DNA of 64,000 bases, from assembly GCF_004025535.1 (NCBI RefSeq), contig NZ_QJRG01000047.1:62001-126000 (forward strand), written 5' to 3'. This document shows positions 36,979 to 44,960 of the stretch, piece after piece (position 1 is the first letter of the stretch; each line of letters starts with the position of its first letter). The translations under genes were made by a program, and so were the position numbers. Under the pieces are notes generated by a model, which ran no database searches, was not told the origin of the DNA, and saw only the letters and a list, made by a program, of their open reading frames with translations. The stretch comes from Pseudomonas alkylphenolica. Its GTDB lineage: Bacteria > Pseudomonadota > Gammaproteobacteria > Pseudomonadales > Pseudomonadaceae.

Positions 36979-39900
36979 ATGTTGAATTCTGTACAGGCTG
37001 GCGCGGGCCTGGAGCAGGCCATGAAGCGTCTCCGACTGATGTATGCCCGGCCGGAGCACCCTTACTACATCATGGCGCCGGGTTACCGGGAGACTTCATC
37101 GGGGGTCGCCTCGCTCCATTACCTTTGCCACCTGCTCAACCTGAATGGACGAGAGGCCTACATCTGTGGCGGCAAGGTGGTGAACCCGGAGTTGAAGACA
37201 CCGTTGCTTGACGACGAAGCCCGCCAGCGTCACAAGCAGGCGGGTCGGGTGCCGATTGCGGTCTATCCGGAAGTCACCACGGGCAATCCGTACAACTGTT
37301 CAGTGGTGGCGCGTTTCCTGTTGAACTTCGAAGGGTTCATCACTGGCCGGGGTATGGAGGCTGCTCCCAGCGATCTGCTGTTCTACTCGGGCAAATTGAT
37401 CGCCGAAGATCATGGTCACCCGGACGGTGATTTGCTGTGCCTGCCCACCATCGATGTTGATCTGTTCTGTAGCGGACAACCGTCGGGTCGGCGTGAAGGC
37501 CGTTACCTCTACCAGAATCGCTTTCCTCTCGACGCCATAGATTATTCGATACTGCCGGCGGATGTTCGCTTGCTGAGCATGGCCAATGCCCTGACGTTGC
37601 CAGAGCTGGCGCAGCTGCTTCAACAGGCAGAGGTGATGTACACCCATGAGTGGTCGATGACCTGCGTAATCGCGGTGCTCTGCGGTTGCCCGGTCATCTT
37701 CATTCCCGGGCATGGCATTGATCAGGCATTTCTCGATGCCAGCTTTGTCGGCAGCAGTGGCTTTGCCATGCTGGATCGCGAGGATGCGCTGGCTCATGCC
37801 CAGGCCGGCCTAGAAGGTGCGTTGCAACGCTACGTCGAGCGAACCGCACCATTCTGGAGTCAACTGGACGTTTTCATCGCCAAGACCCAGGCATCTGCCT
37901 GTCGTGAGGTTGTGGGCAACCGGCTGGGGGTGCGGGATTGGCTGCGGCAGCGTTATCCACAGCCGCAACAGATGCGGGTTATCGAGCATCAACTGGCAAA
38001 TGCCCCGGCTGCGCGTTTTTCTGTGCTGGTGGTCGATCACGGTGACCCCGCAGCGCTGGCAATCACCCTGGACAGCCTGAAGCGTGGCCTGTGTCCGGAT
38101 GTCAAGGTTTGCGTGCTGGGTCGGGATAACCCGGGGCTGAGCACCGTTCAATGGTTGCAGTGCAATCCTGAGCAGGTGGTTCTTGCGATCGAAGCCTGTC
38201 TGCGTGGGGGCGATAGTGATTGGTTCATGTTGGTAAATGCCGGCAGCGAATTTACCGCCAGCGGCTTGTTGCTGACAGCGCTGGAGTTGACCAGGCTGCC
38301 CGTGGATTGTCTGGCTGTCTATGCGGATGAAGCGTTGTGCCAGGCGCAGGGCGTCGTTGATACCGCATTGCGACCGGACTTGAATCTGGACCTGCTGTTG
38401 GCCTTCCCGGGCTACCTGTCGCGACATTGGTTGTACCGATGCGATACCTGGCGCCAGCTTGGTGGCTTCAGCGAGGCGGGTGGCCGAGCGTTCGAGCTCG
38501 ACTTCCAGCTGCGTTTGATCAGTGAGCGTGGGCTGGGATGTGTCGGTCATGTCAGCGAGCCGTTGCTGATCGGTAATACCCTGCGGTTGCAGGCCTGTGC
38601 CGACGAATGCGCGGTCATCGAAGCGCATCTGCAAGGCCGTGGATATTCTGATGCCCGAGCGCTACCGTTGGCCGCGGCGCCGGGGCGATACCGTATCGAC
38701 TACGGGCTCCAGCAGCAGGCGTTGGTCAGTATCGTCATCTTCCTCGAAGGGCAGTTGCTGGACTTCCAGCGTTGCCTGGAGAGCTTGCTGGCGCAGACGA
38801 CCCATGGCCACTACGAGGTGTTGCTGGTTGAGCCGGGCGGTGATGATCCTTTGCTGCTGGACTGGCTTGCAATGGTCGGGCAAATGGGGGGAGGGCGCTT
38901 CAATATCCTGCGCTTTGAACCCGGTCACACACGGGCCGCGATGTGCAACGCGGCAGCGCAGGAGGCGCGGGGCGACTATCTGCTGTGGCTGGATGCCGGC
39001 AGCGCCGTGCTCGATGGTGACTGGCTGCAGGTGTTGCTCAATCATGCACAGCGTCCGGAGGTGGGCGCCGTTGGTTGCAAACTGGTGAGCCGGGACAGTA
39101 CGGTTCGCCAGGCTGCTCTGGTACTGGGGCTGGGGGGCGGGGTGGGACGTGCCTTCGAGGGGCGGTCCACGCAGGATGCCGGGTACATGGGGCGCCTTGG
39201 GCTGGAGCAGGACTGCTCGGCGGTCGGGGGCGAATGCCTCATGGTGCGCCGCTCGCTGTTCATCGAGTTCGGTGGCTTCGACATTGCCCCGCTGTTTTCT
39301 CGCTGGGTGGCTGTGGACTTGTGCCTCAAGCTGCTTCAGGCCGGTTACCTGAACGTGTGGACGCCCCATGCCCGGCTTTTGCTGGAAACCTCTCAGGACG
39401 CGCCGGTCAGCGCCGACCAAGAGGACGCATTGTATGCGCGCTGGTTACCGCAGCTGGCGCGTGACCCCGCGTACAACGTCAACTTCTCGCTGCGTGCTGG
39501 CGAGGAGTTTGCCGTTCAGGGGGGGGACATGAGCTGGCGGCCACTGCGGGGGTTGGTACCTACCGTACTTGCCTGCGCTGACGATCAGAGTGGAGCGGTA
39601 AGTTCGCGTCTGCTGGGGCCTATGGCAGCTTTGCGTGGCGCAGGGAGTATCGATGGCGCGGTGATCGCCGGGACGTTGTCGCCGGTGGAGATAGAACGCT
39701 TCAATCCTTCAAGCATCGTACTGCAGCGTCCACTGGAAGACTCCGGGCTACTGGCACTGCGTCGCCTGCGGGCGTTTTCGCAAGCATTCAAAGTCTACGA
39801 TCTGGACCGTTATGTGCTCGATATCGACGATGGGCAGGTGCGTTCTGCCGAGGATCTTGAGCAGCGCATCCGCTTTGGGGTAATGCAGGCTGACCGGGTC

Positions 39901-40521
39901 TTGGTTGCAACTGCAGCGTTGGCGGAGATGGTGCGGGCCCAGCACGATGAAGTACAGGTTCTGGAGAACGCGCTGCACCCCTCGTGGGGGCGCCTGCAAG
40001 GGGCTCGACGGTTGGGGGAGAAGCCGCGTGTGGGGTGGCTGGGCTGCGCTGATGCGTACTTGCTTGCCGAGGTTGTGCCGATGCTGGCGGGCGAAGTCGA
40101 GTGGGTGGTCCTGGGCGATTGCCCTGTCGCCTTGAGGCCCTACCTGAAGGAACATCACACAACCGTGGATCCGCATTACATGGGGGTCGATCTGGCTGCC
40201 CTGAATCTGGACATTGCCCTGGTCCCGATGGCTGAAACCCTCGTCAACGGGTGCTCCGGCGATATACGGGTGCTCCAGCATGCCGCATGCGGTCAATCGG
40301 TCATCTGTAGCCGGGTGGCGGGATTTGCCGGTGGCGACTCGTTGCCGTTGTCGCGGGTGAACAATCAGGCCGCTGATTGGGTCCGGGCTATCCGCCAGCA
40401 TCTGGAGGACCTTGATGCTTCTGCGGCCCTGGGCAACGCCCAGCAGACAATCGTGCGTAGCGACTGGCTGCTGCAAGGGCAAAGGCTGGAAGATTGGCGG
40501 CTCGCCTGGCTGGCCAATTGA
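36979..40521 (+). CDS. Giant multidomain glycosyltransferase with extra N-terminal domain
   Basis: A 1180-aa protein. (1) 1-340: GT-B-like region (SGVASLHYLCHLLNLNGREA; CGCPVIFIPGHGID), unlike the other two giants. (2) About 345-585: GT-A-like module with YADE at 448-451. (3) About 590-840: GT2-like module, LLWLDAGSAVLDGDWL with D672, AQRPEVGAVG. (4) About 870-1180: GT4-like C-terminus parallel to the Fgt1-like protein (RVGWLGCADAYLLAEVVPML; LQHAACGQSVICS). Modules 2-4 are clearly related to those of the gene at 25758, so the two descend from a duplication or exchange. It ends the aminosugar cassette, and probably transfers its product. A terminator follows. Confidence 0.8.
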   Translation: MLNSVQAGAGLEQAMKRLRLMYARPEHPYYIMAPGYRETSSGVASLHYLCHLLNLNGREAYICGGKVVNPELKTPLLDDEARQRHKQAGRVPIAVYPEVTTGNPYNCSVVARFLLNFEGFITGRGMEAAPSDLLFYSGKLIAEDHGHPDGDLLCLPTIDVDLFCSGQPSGRREGRYLYQNRFPLDAIDYSILPADVRLLSMANALTLPELAQLLQQAEVMYTHEWSMTCVIAVLCGCPVIFIPGHGIDQAFLDASFVGSSGFAMLDREDALAHAQAGLEGALQRYVERTAPFWSQLDVFIAKTQASACREVVGNRLGVRDWLRQRYPQPQQMRVIEHQLANAPAARFSVLVVDHGDPAALAITLDSLKRGLCPDVKVCVLGRDNPGLSTVQWLQCNPEQVVLAIEACLRGGDSDWFMLVNAGSEFTASGLLLTALELTRLPVDCLAVYADEALCQAQGVVDTALRPDLNLDLLLAFPGYLSRHWLYRCDTWRQLGGFSEAGGRAFELDFQLRLISERGLGCVGHVSEPLLIGNTLRLQACADECAVIEAHLQGRGYSDARALPLAAAPGRYRIDYGLQQQALVSIVIFLEGQLLDFQRCLESLLAQTTHGHYEVLLVEPGGDDPLLLDWLAMVGQMGGGRFNILRFEPGHTRAAMCNAAAQEARGDYLLWLDAGSAVLDGDWLQVLLNHAQRPEVGAVGCKLVSRDSTVRQAALVLGLGGGVGRAFEGRSTQDAGYMGRLGLEQDCSAVGGECLMVRRSLFIEFGGFDIAPLFSRWVAVDLCLKLLQAGYLNVWTPHARLLLETSQDAPVSADQEDALYARWLPQLARDPAYNVNFSLRAGEEFAVQGGDMSWRPLRGLVPTVLACADDQSGAVSSRLLGPMAALRGAGSIDGAVIAGTLSPVEIERFNPSSIVLQRPLEDSGLLALRRLRAFSQAFKVYDLDRYVLDIDDGQVRSAEDLEQRIRFGVMQADRVLVATAALAEMVRAQHDEVQVLENALHPSWGRLQGARRLGEKPRVGWLGCADAYLLAEVVPMLAGEVEWVVLGDCPVALRPYLKEHHTTVDPHYMGVDLAALNLDIALVPMAETLVNGCSGDIRVLQHAACGQSVICSRVAGFAGGDSLPLSRVNNQAADWVRAIRQHLEDLDASAALGNAQQTIVRSDWLLQGQRLEDWRLAWLAN

Positions 40522-40555
40522 TCGCCAGTGCGAGGCAGGCAGGTAGTCGACATCA

Positions 40556-40584
40556 CAGGCGCTATGAATAGCGCCTGATTTTTG
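40556..40584 (+). terminator. Terminator after the third giant glycosyltransferase
   Basis: CAGGCGCTAT (40556-40565) pairs with ATAGCGCCTG (40568-40577), followed by ATTTTT. It ends the 32200-40521 unit. Confidence 0.88.
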
Positions 40585-40870
40585 CGTGCGGCGGTAGCGG
40601 GAGAAACCGGAGGAGGCGCCCGAATGGGATGCAGGCTTGTCCGTAAGCAAAATATGCGCCTAAACCCGGTGGTGCCGGTGGCCTGTAGCGAATCGACAAA
40701 AAGCGCGTGACTCGAGAGTCAGAACGCGCATCTTCACTGTATATTGTCGAAACCGGGAACTGCTGCGTCGCGCCTGGAGAAACGGTCAGAGAAGGGGGTG
40801 CCCCGTTCGTCTGGCTGCTTGTCGTTGTAGTCGCAGTGGGTATTTCGCTGTTATTGAATTGGGAAGCCAT
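40585..40870 (+). other. Leader region of the FabH-like gene with a possible 28-codon ORF and hairpin
   Basis: The 349-base gap between the glycosyltransferase and the FabH-like gene holds the terminator above and this 286-base region. GGAGGAGG (40609-40616) lies 7 bases before ATG 40624, which opens a 28-codon frame ending at TGA 40708-40710. The stop falls in the left arm of a hairpin: GCGCGTGACTC (40703-40713) against GAGTC (40716-40720) and ACGCGC (40724-40729). No convincing sigma-70, sigma-54 or FliA promoter was found. A leader-peptide attenuator is possible but unproven. Confidence 0.4.
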
Positions 40871-41806
40871 ATGATTGGCATTAAAAGCATCGCCAGTTAC
40901 GTGCCTACTGAAGGGATAGACAACTATGCCCAGGGCGCGAAATTCGGCAAGGACCAGGATTTCATCTTCGGCAAGATCGGTTCTACCTTCTTGCCGCGCA
41001 AGGACGCTAGCCAGGAAACCTCCGACCTGTGTGTCGAAGCGGTCCGCAATCTGTTCGCTGCCAATCCGTCGCTGGACCCGGCCTCTATACAGGCCGTGAT
41101 CGTCGTCACCCAGAACGGCGATGCCGAAGGGTTGCCGCACACCGCCGCGATTGTTCAGGACAAGCTTGGCTTGCCCACCCATATTGCTGCCTTTGACATC
41201 TCTCTGGGCTGCTCGGGCTATGTGTATGGCCTCTATGCCTTGAAAGGCTTCATGGAGGCAGCGGGCCTGAAGAATGGCTTGCTGATCACCGCTGATCCTT
41301 ATTCGAAGATTGTCGATCCCGAAGACCGCAACACCACCATGTTGTTCGGTGACGCGGCAACCGCGACCTGGATGGGCGAAGATGCAGCCTGGCAGCTTGG
41401 CAAATCACTGTTTGGCAGTGATGGCGCCGGTGCCGAGCATTTGCGTACCACCGATGGCAAGTTCTTCATGAACGGTCGCCAGGTCTACAACTTTGCCCTG
41501 GTCAAGGTGCCAGCTCACCTGCATCTGTTGCTTGAAGCCAGCCAGTTGCAGGCCGAAGACATCGATCTGTACTGCCTGCACCAAGGCAGCGCGGCGATTG
41601 TCGATGCGGTGTCGGCGCGTTTCGATGAGGGCGAGCACAAGGCGAAGTTCGTGAAGGACATGGTCGAGACTGGTAATACCGTGTCGTCGAGCATTCCTTT
41701 GCTTCTGGAAAAGCACGTGCTCGGTTCCCAGTGCAAGCGCGTCGCGCTCAGTGGTTTTGGCGTGGGGCTGTCCTGGGGTTCGGCGATCATCGAGCGTCGC
41801 GACTGA
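40871..41806 (+). CDS. 3-oxoacyl-ACP synthase III (FabH-like) of the flagellin island
   Basis: A 311-aa thiolase-fold enzyme that condenses an acyl-CoA with malonyl-ACP. The full Cys-His-Asn triad is present: C114 in DISLGCSGYVYG, H237 in CLHQGSAAI, N269 in ETGNTVSSSIP. A FabH-like gene at this spot, between the glycosyltransferases and fliC, is known in P. syringae (orf3) and P. putida, where it is linked to flagellin glycan acylation. ATG 40871 gives MIGIKSIASYVP, the family start; the Shine-Dalgarno is weak (GGGAAG). A dedicated acyl carrier protein or ketoreductase is not seen nearby, so it must draw on the general pool. A terminator follows. Confidence 0.9.
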   Translation: MIGIKSIASYVPTEGIDNYAQGAKFGKDQDFIFGKIGSTFLPRKDASQETSDLCVEAVRNLFAANPSLDPASIQAVIVVTQNGDAEGLPHTAAIVQDKLGLPTHIAAFDISLGCSGYVYGLYALKGFMEAAGLKNGLLITADPYSKIVDPEDRNTTMLFGDAATATWMGEDAAWQLGKSLFGSDGAGAEHLRTTDGKFFMNGRQVYNFALVKVPAHLHLLLEASQLQAEDIDLYCLHQGSAAIVDAVSARFDEGEHKAKFVKDMVETGNTVSSSIPLLLEKHVLGSQCKRVALSGFGVGLSWGSAIIERRD

Positions 41807-41826
41807 AGCCTACGCGTCAAACCGAA

Positions 41827-41855
41827 AACGCCGCCCCTCCCGGGCGGCGTTTTTG
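41827..41855 (+). terminator. Terminator after the FabH-like gene
   Basis: AACGCCGCCC (41827-41836), loop CTCCC, GGGCGGCGTT (41842-41851), then TTT and G. It isolates the fliC promoter. Confidence 0.93.
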
Positions 41856-41949
41856 TTTCCGGCTGCTGTATGGCCTGCCTGATAATTGGCGTCAACGCCT
41901 TGATTTCATTGGGCTGGCAGGTGGCCAGTAATTTTTTTTGAAAACTCCC

Positions 41950-41976
41950 TAAAGCAACCCGCCCTGACGACGATAA
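41950..41976 (+). promoter_or_regulatory. FliA (sigma-28) promoter of fliC
   Basis: TAAAGCAA (41950-41957), 11 bases, GACGATAA (41969-41976): 13 of 16 positions against TAAAGTTT-N11-GCCGATAA. It is 81 bases before the fliC start, leaving a long leader of about 70 bases. fliC is FliA-dependent in all studied pseudomonads. Confidence 0.88.
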
Positions 41977-42057
41977 CTATTACGAAGGTTCTCTGTGCCA
42001 CACCCGGCGAATTGCCAAGGCCGGAAGCCGTAGTACCCATCCAACGAGGAATTCGTC

Positions 42058-42918
42058 ATGGCTTTGACTGTAAACACTAACACTACCTCCCTGGGCGTTC
42101 AGAAGAACCTGAACCGTGCTACCGACGCTCTGAGCACTTCGATGACTCGTCTGTCTTCGGGCCTGAAAATCAACAGCGCCAAAGACGACGCCGCCGGCCT
42201 GCAGATCGCTACCCGCATGACCTCGCAGATCCGTGGTCAAACCATGGCAATCAAAAACGCCAACGACGGTATCTCCATCGCCCAGACCGCTGAAGGCGCG
42301 ATGCAAGAGCAGACCAACATTCTGCAGCGTATGCGTGAACTGGCCGTTCAGTCCCGAAACGACTCCAACAGCCAGACCGACCGTGACGCCCTGGACAAAG
42401 AATTCCAGTCGATGCTGAAAGAGATCGACCGTATTGCTGACAGCACCCAGCTGAACGGCAAGAACCTGCTGGACGGTACTGCTGGCGCCATGACCTTCCA
42501 GGTCGGCTCCAACTCCGGCACCAGCAACCAGATCACCATCAGCCTCAGCGCTGCCATGAAAACCACCGGTACTGGCGCAGCCCTGACCGGCCTGGCTGGC
42601 AAGAGCATCACCGGTGCCAACACCACCGCCGCTGAACAGACCTTCACCGCTGCTGTCAGCGCTATCGACGACGCGCTGGCCGCAATCAACGCCTCGCGTG
42701 CTGACCTGGGTGCCAACCAGAACCGTCTGACCAGCACCATCAACAACCTGCAAAACATCAACGAGAACGCCGAAGCCGCTCGTGGCCGTGTACAGGACAC
42801 CGACTTCGCTGCTGAAACTGCTCAGCTGACCAAGCAGCAGACTCTGCAGCAAGCATCGACTTCGGTTCTGGCTCAAGCCAACCAGCTGCCATCGGCAGTT
42901 CTGAAACTGCTGGGCTAA
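42058..42918 (+). CDS. fliC: Flagellin FliC (short type)
   Basis: FliC (286 aa) is the filament subunit. The D0/D1 N-terminus (MALTVNTNTTSLGVQKNLNR; the flg22-type epitope SSGLKINSAKDDAAGLQIA, about 34-52) and the C-terminus (ENAEAARGRVQDTDFAAETA to AVLKLLG) are canonical. The middle (about 140-215) is short and rich in Ser/Thr/Ala, so the protein has essentially no D3 domain. Those Ser/Thr residues are the expected O-glycosylation sites for the enzymes encoded at 25758-40521. Codon use is biased to abundant tRNAs, as expected for a highly expressed gene. A strong terminator follows. Confidence 0.98.
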   Translation: MALTVNTNTTSLGVQKNLNRATDALSTSMTRLSSGLKINSAKDDAAGLQIATRMTSQIRGQTMAIKNANDGISIAQTAEGAMQEQTNILQRMRELAVQSRNDSNSQTDRDALDKEFQSMLKEIDRIADSTQLNGKNLLDGTAGAMTFQVGSNSGTSNQITISLSAAMKTTGTGAALTGLAGKSITGANTTAAEQTFTAAVSAIDDALAAINASRADLGANQNRLTSTINNLQNINENAEAARGRVQDTDFAAETAQLTKQQTLQQASTSVLAQANQLPSAVLKLLG

Positions 42919-42935
42919 TCTGCCTGATGGTTTTC

Positions 42936-42972
42936 GGCGGGGGAGTGCACTTGAGGCACTTCCCCGCCTTTT
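42936..42972 (+). terminator. Terminator of fliC
   Basis: GGCGGGGGAGTGC (42936-42948) pairs with GCACTTCCCCGCC (42956-42968), 13 bp with one G-U pair, then TTTT. flaG beyond it needs read-through or its own promoter. Confidence 0.9.
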
Positions 42973-42990
42973 CATTCTGAGGTGGTGGAC

Positions 42991-43347
42991 ATGGACATGA
43001 GTGTCAAAATGAACCTGTCTTACCCGGCTGCGCGTGCGGCCGAACAGGTTGCGGATAAGCCGGTTAACCGGTTGGCCGAGGCGTCCGGTGACAACGACAA
43101 GCCTGGCTTGCAGTCGAGCGGGGACGTCGATAAGGTCAAGAGTGCCGTCTCGGAAATCGAAAAATTCCTGAATGCGACGCGACGGAATCTGGAATTCTCC
43201 ACCGATGAAGATTCCGGCAAAATCGTCGTCAGGGTTCTCGCCAGCGATACCGGCGAGCTGATTCGCCAGATTCCCTCGGAAGAGGCACTGCGAATCGCCA
43301 ACAGTTTGAGCGATGTAAACAGTATTCTTTTCGACGCCAAGGTCTGA
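42991..43347 (+). CDS. flaG: FlaG-family protein
   Basis: FlaG (118 aa) is a small protein affecting filament length and shape in several bacteria. Seen: a disordered N-terminal half and the FlaG C-terminal core NATRRNLEFSTDEDSGKIVV followed by ASDTGELIRQIPSEEALRIA and ILFDAKV. ATG 42991 (GAGG 8 bases upstream) or ATG 42997 are both possible; a GTG at 42982 overlaps the ribosome site and is unlikely. It lies between fliC and fliD, the usual Pseudomonas order. Confidence 0.92.
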   Translation: MDMSVKMNLSYPAARAAEQVADKPVNRLAEASGDNDKPGLQSSGDVDKVKSAVSEIEKFLNATRRNLEFSTDEDSGKIVVRVLASDTGELIRQIPSEEALRIANSLSDVNSILFDAKV

Positions 43348-43427
43348 CCGGGCGGCGAACAGTTTTGTGGTGTTTGATGTCGGGCTTGCAGGATAGGGCC
43401 TGACGCAACGATGAGAGGGACAACAGC

Positions 43428-44831
43428 ATGGCAAGCCCGATTACTTCCTCCACTGGCCTGGGTTCCGGTCTCGATATTTCCGGGATCGTCAAGGCGCTGG
43501 TCCAGTCTGATACCGCCGCCAAGCAGGCGCAGATCACCCGCCAGACCAGTAACAACAGTGCGATGATCTCCGGGATTGGTGCGCTGCGCAGTGCCCTCAC
43601 GGCGTATCAAGACGCCATGAAAAAACTCAACGACAAAGATGCGCCGTCGTTCAACGCCTTTGCGGCGAAGTCTGCCAACGATGCAGTGATCAAGGTCACC
43701 TCCGGCAACACTGCCGTCGCAGGTGAGTACGACATCAAGGTCAACCAGCTGGCAACCAGCTCGAAAGTGGCCAGCCAGGCTTATACCGAGGGTGCAGCCA
43801 AGTCGATCACTGCGGGTGAGCTGACCATCGGTCAGGGCACCAAAAGTTACAAGCTCACCATCGGTGATGGCGCCACGCTGCAAAGCGTGCGTGATCAGAT
43901 CAACAAAGAGATGGGCGCCAACGGCATCAGTGCCAACATTGTTACCGGTAAGGATGGTACCCGTCTGGTGCTGTCGTCCACCACCACAGGTGCGAACACG
44001 GACCTCAAGCTGACGGGCATTCCCGAGCTTGAAATCGATGGCACCAAATCCATGGCAACTGAAGGTGCCGGTTACATCACGGCCAAGACTCAGGATGCCG
44101 AACTGACCATCGACGGGTTGGTGGTCAATAGCGCGAGCAACACCATCAGCAACGCGATCAGCGGCCTGACCTTCGACCTGGTCTCCGCTACCCCTGCCGG
44201 TGGTGCGGGCACCAAGGTCAGTGTGACGGCCAACAACGACGGCCTGAAAACCTCGATCCAGAGCTTCGTCGATGCCTATAACACGCTGCAAAAAGCGATC
44301 ACCACGCTGACGGCCACCAGCCGTGACGAGAACGACAACCTGGTGCTGGGGTCGCTGACCAACGACCCGACCACCCGCTCACTGCTGGGTGATGTGCGCA
44401 AGGTGCTGACCGAAGTGGGTGCCGGCGACCAGCTGACCACGTTGAGCCAGCTGGGTATCAACACCCAGAAGGACGGTACGCTGGAGTTCAACAGTACCAA
44501 GTTCGATGCTGCGATGAACGACAAAAAGCTCGGTCCTGAAGTTCAGGAGCTGTTCACCGGGACCAACGGTATTTTCGAGCGCATGAACAAGGCGATCGAC
44601 CCTTACAACGCCACCGATGGCAGCCTGGCCTCGCGCAAGACCAACCTGGACAAGACCGCCAAGGCGTTGAGCGATCAGCAAGAGGCGCTGGATCGTCGTA
44701 CCGAGTCGCTGACCGAATCGCTGACCAGGAAGTACGTAGCGCTGGATACGGCGCTGGGCAAAATGAAGGCTCAAGCGGATCAGATCACCTCGTTCTTCGA
44801 CGCGATCAACGCGCAGGCCAAAAAGTCCTGA
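43428..44831 (+). CDS. fliD: Filament cap protein FliD (HAP2)
   Basis: FliD (467 aa) caps the filament and directs flagellin folding. Seen: N-terminal ITSSTGLGSGLDISGIVKAL, central domain with EYDIKVNQLATSSKVASQAY, LNTISAxx-like LTSLSQLGINTQKDGTLEF-type text (LTTLSQLGINTQKDGTLEF), and C-terminal coiled helix ALGKMKAQADQITSFFDAIN. It is the export substrate of the chaperone FliT encoded just downstream. A terminator follows, so fliS likely has its own promoter. Confidence 0.97.
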   Translation: MASPITSSTGLGSGLDISGIVKALVQSDTAAKQAQITRQTSNNSAMISGIGALRSALTAYQDAMKKLNDKDAPSFNAFAAKSANDAVIKVTSGNTAVAGEYDIKVNQLATSSKVASQAYTEGAAKSITAGELTIGQGTKSYKLTIGDGATLQSVRDQINKEMGANGISANIVTGKDGTRLVLSSTTTGANTDLKLTGIPELEIDGTKSMATEGAGYITAKTQDAELTIDGLVVNSASNTISNAISGLTFDLVSATPAGGAGTKVSVTANNDGLKTSIQSFVDAYNTLQKAITTLTATSRDENDNLVLGSLTNDPTTRSLLGDVRKVLTEVGAGDQLTTLSQLGINTQKDGTLEFNSTKFDAAMNDKKLGPEVQELFTGTNGIFERMNKAIDPYNATDGSLASRKTNLDKTAKALSDQQEALDRRTESLTESLTRKYVALDTALGKMKAQADQITSFFDAINAQAKKS

Positions 44832-44845
44832 CCGCGTAGTACGCC

Positions 44846-44885
44846 AAAAGCCCGGCAGCGTCTCTCTGATGCGCCGGGCTTTTTC
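44846..44885 (+). terminator. Terminator of fliD
   Basis: AAAAGCCCGGC (44846-44856) pairs with GCCGGGCTTTT (44874-44884 region) around a 16-base loop, ending in a T-tract. The fliS promoter candidate begins nine bases later. Confidence 0.88.
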
Positions 44886-44893
44886 TTTTGCCT

Positions 44894-44920
44894 TAAAGTT
44901 TTTTGACGCGCAGGCGATAT
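44894..44920 (+). promoter_or_regulatory. Candidate FliA promoter of fliS
   Basis: TAAAGTTT (44894-44901), 11 bases, GGCGATAT (44913-44920). The -35 is perfect and the -10 matches at six of eight positions. It lies between the fliD terminator and the fliS start, 40 bases before ATG 44961. Confidence 0.6.
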
Positions 44921-44960
44921 AAGCGGTATACGAAACCTTTTAGTTGTGACGAGGTAGAAC

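Noticed and set aside
40562..41182. 206-codon minus-strand frame across the FabH-like leader and gene
   Set aside because: Antisense to a clear ketoacyl synthase, with no ribosome site or homology; treated as a shadow.
25758..41806. Recent horizontal transfer of the glycosylation island
   Set aside because: No insertion sequences, integrase, tRNA or direct repeats flank it, and base composition looks similar to the flagellar genes by eye; a compositional scan would be needed.
43348..43427. Sigma-54 promoter before fliD
   Set aside because: TTGC is present but no GG lies 10 bases before the GC; not supported.
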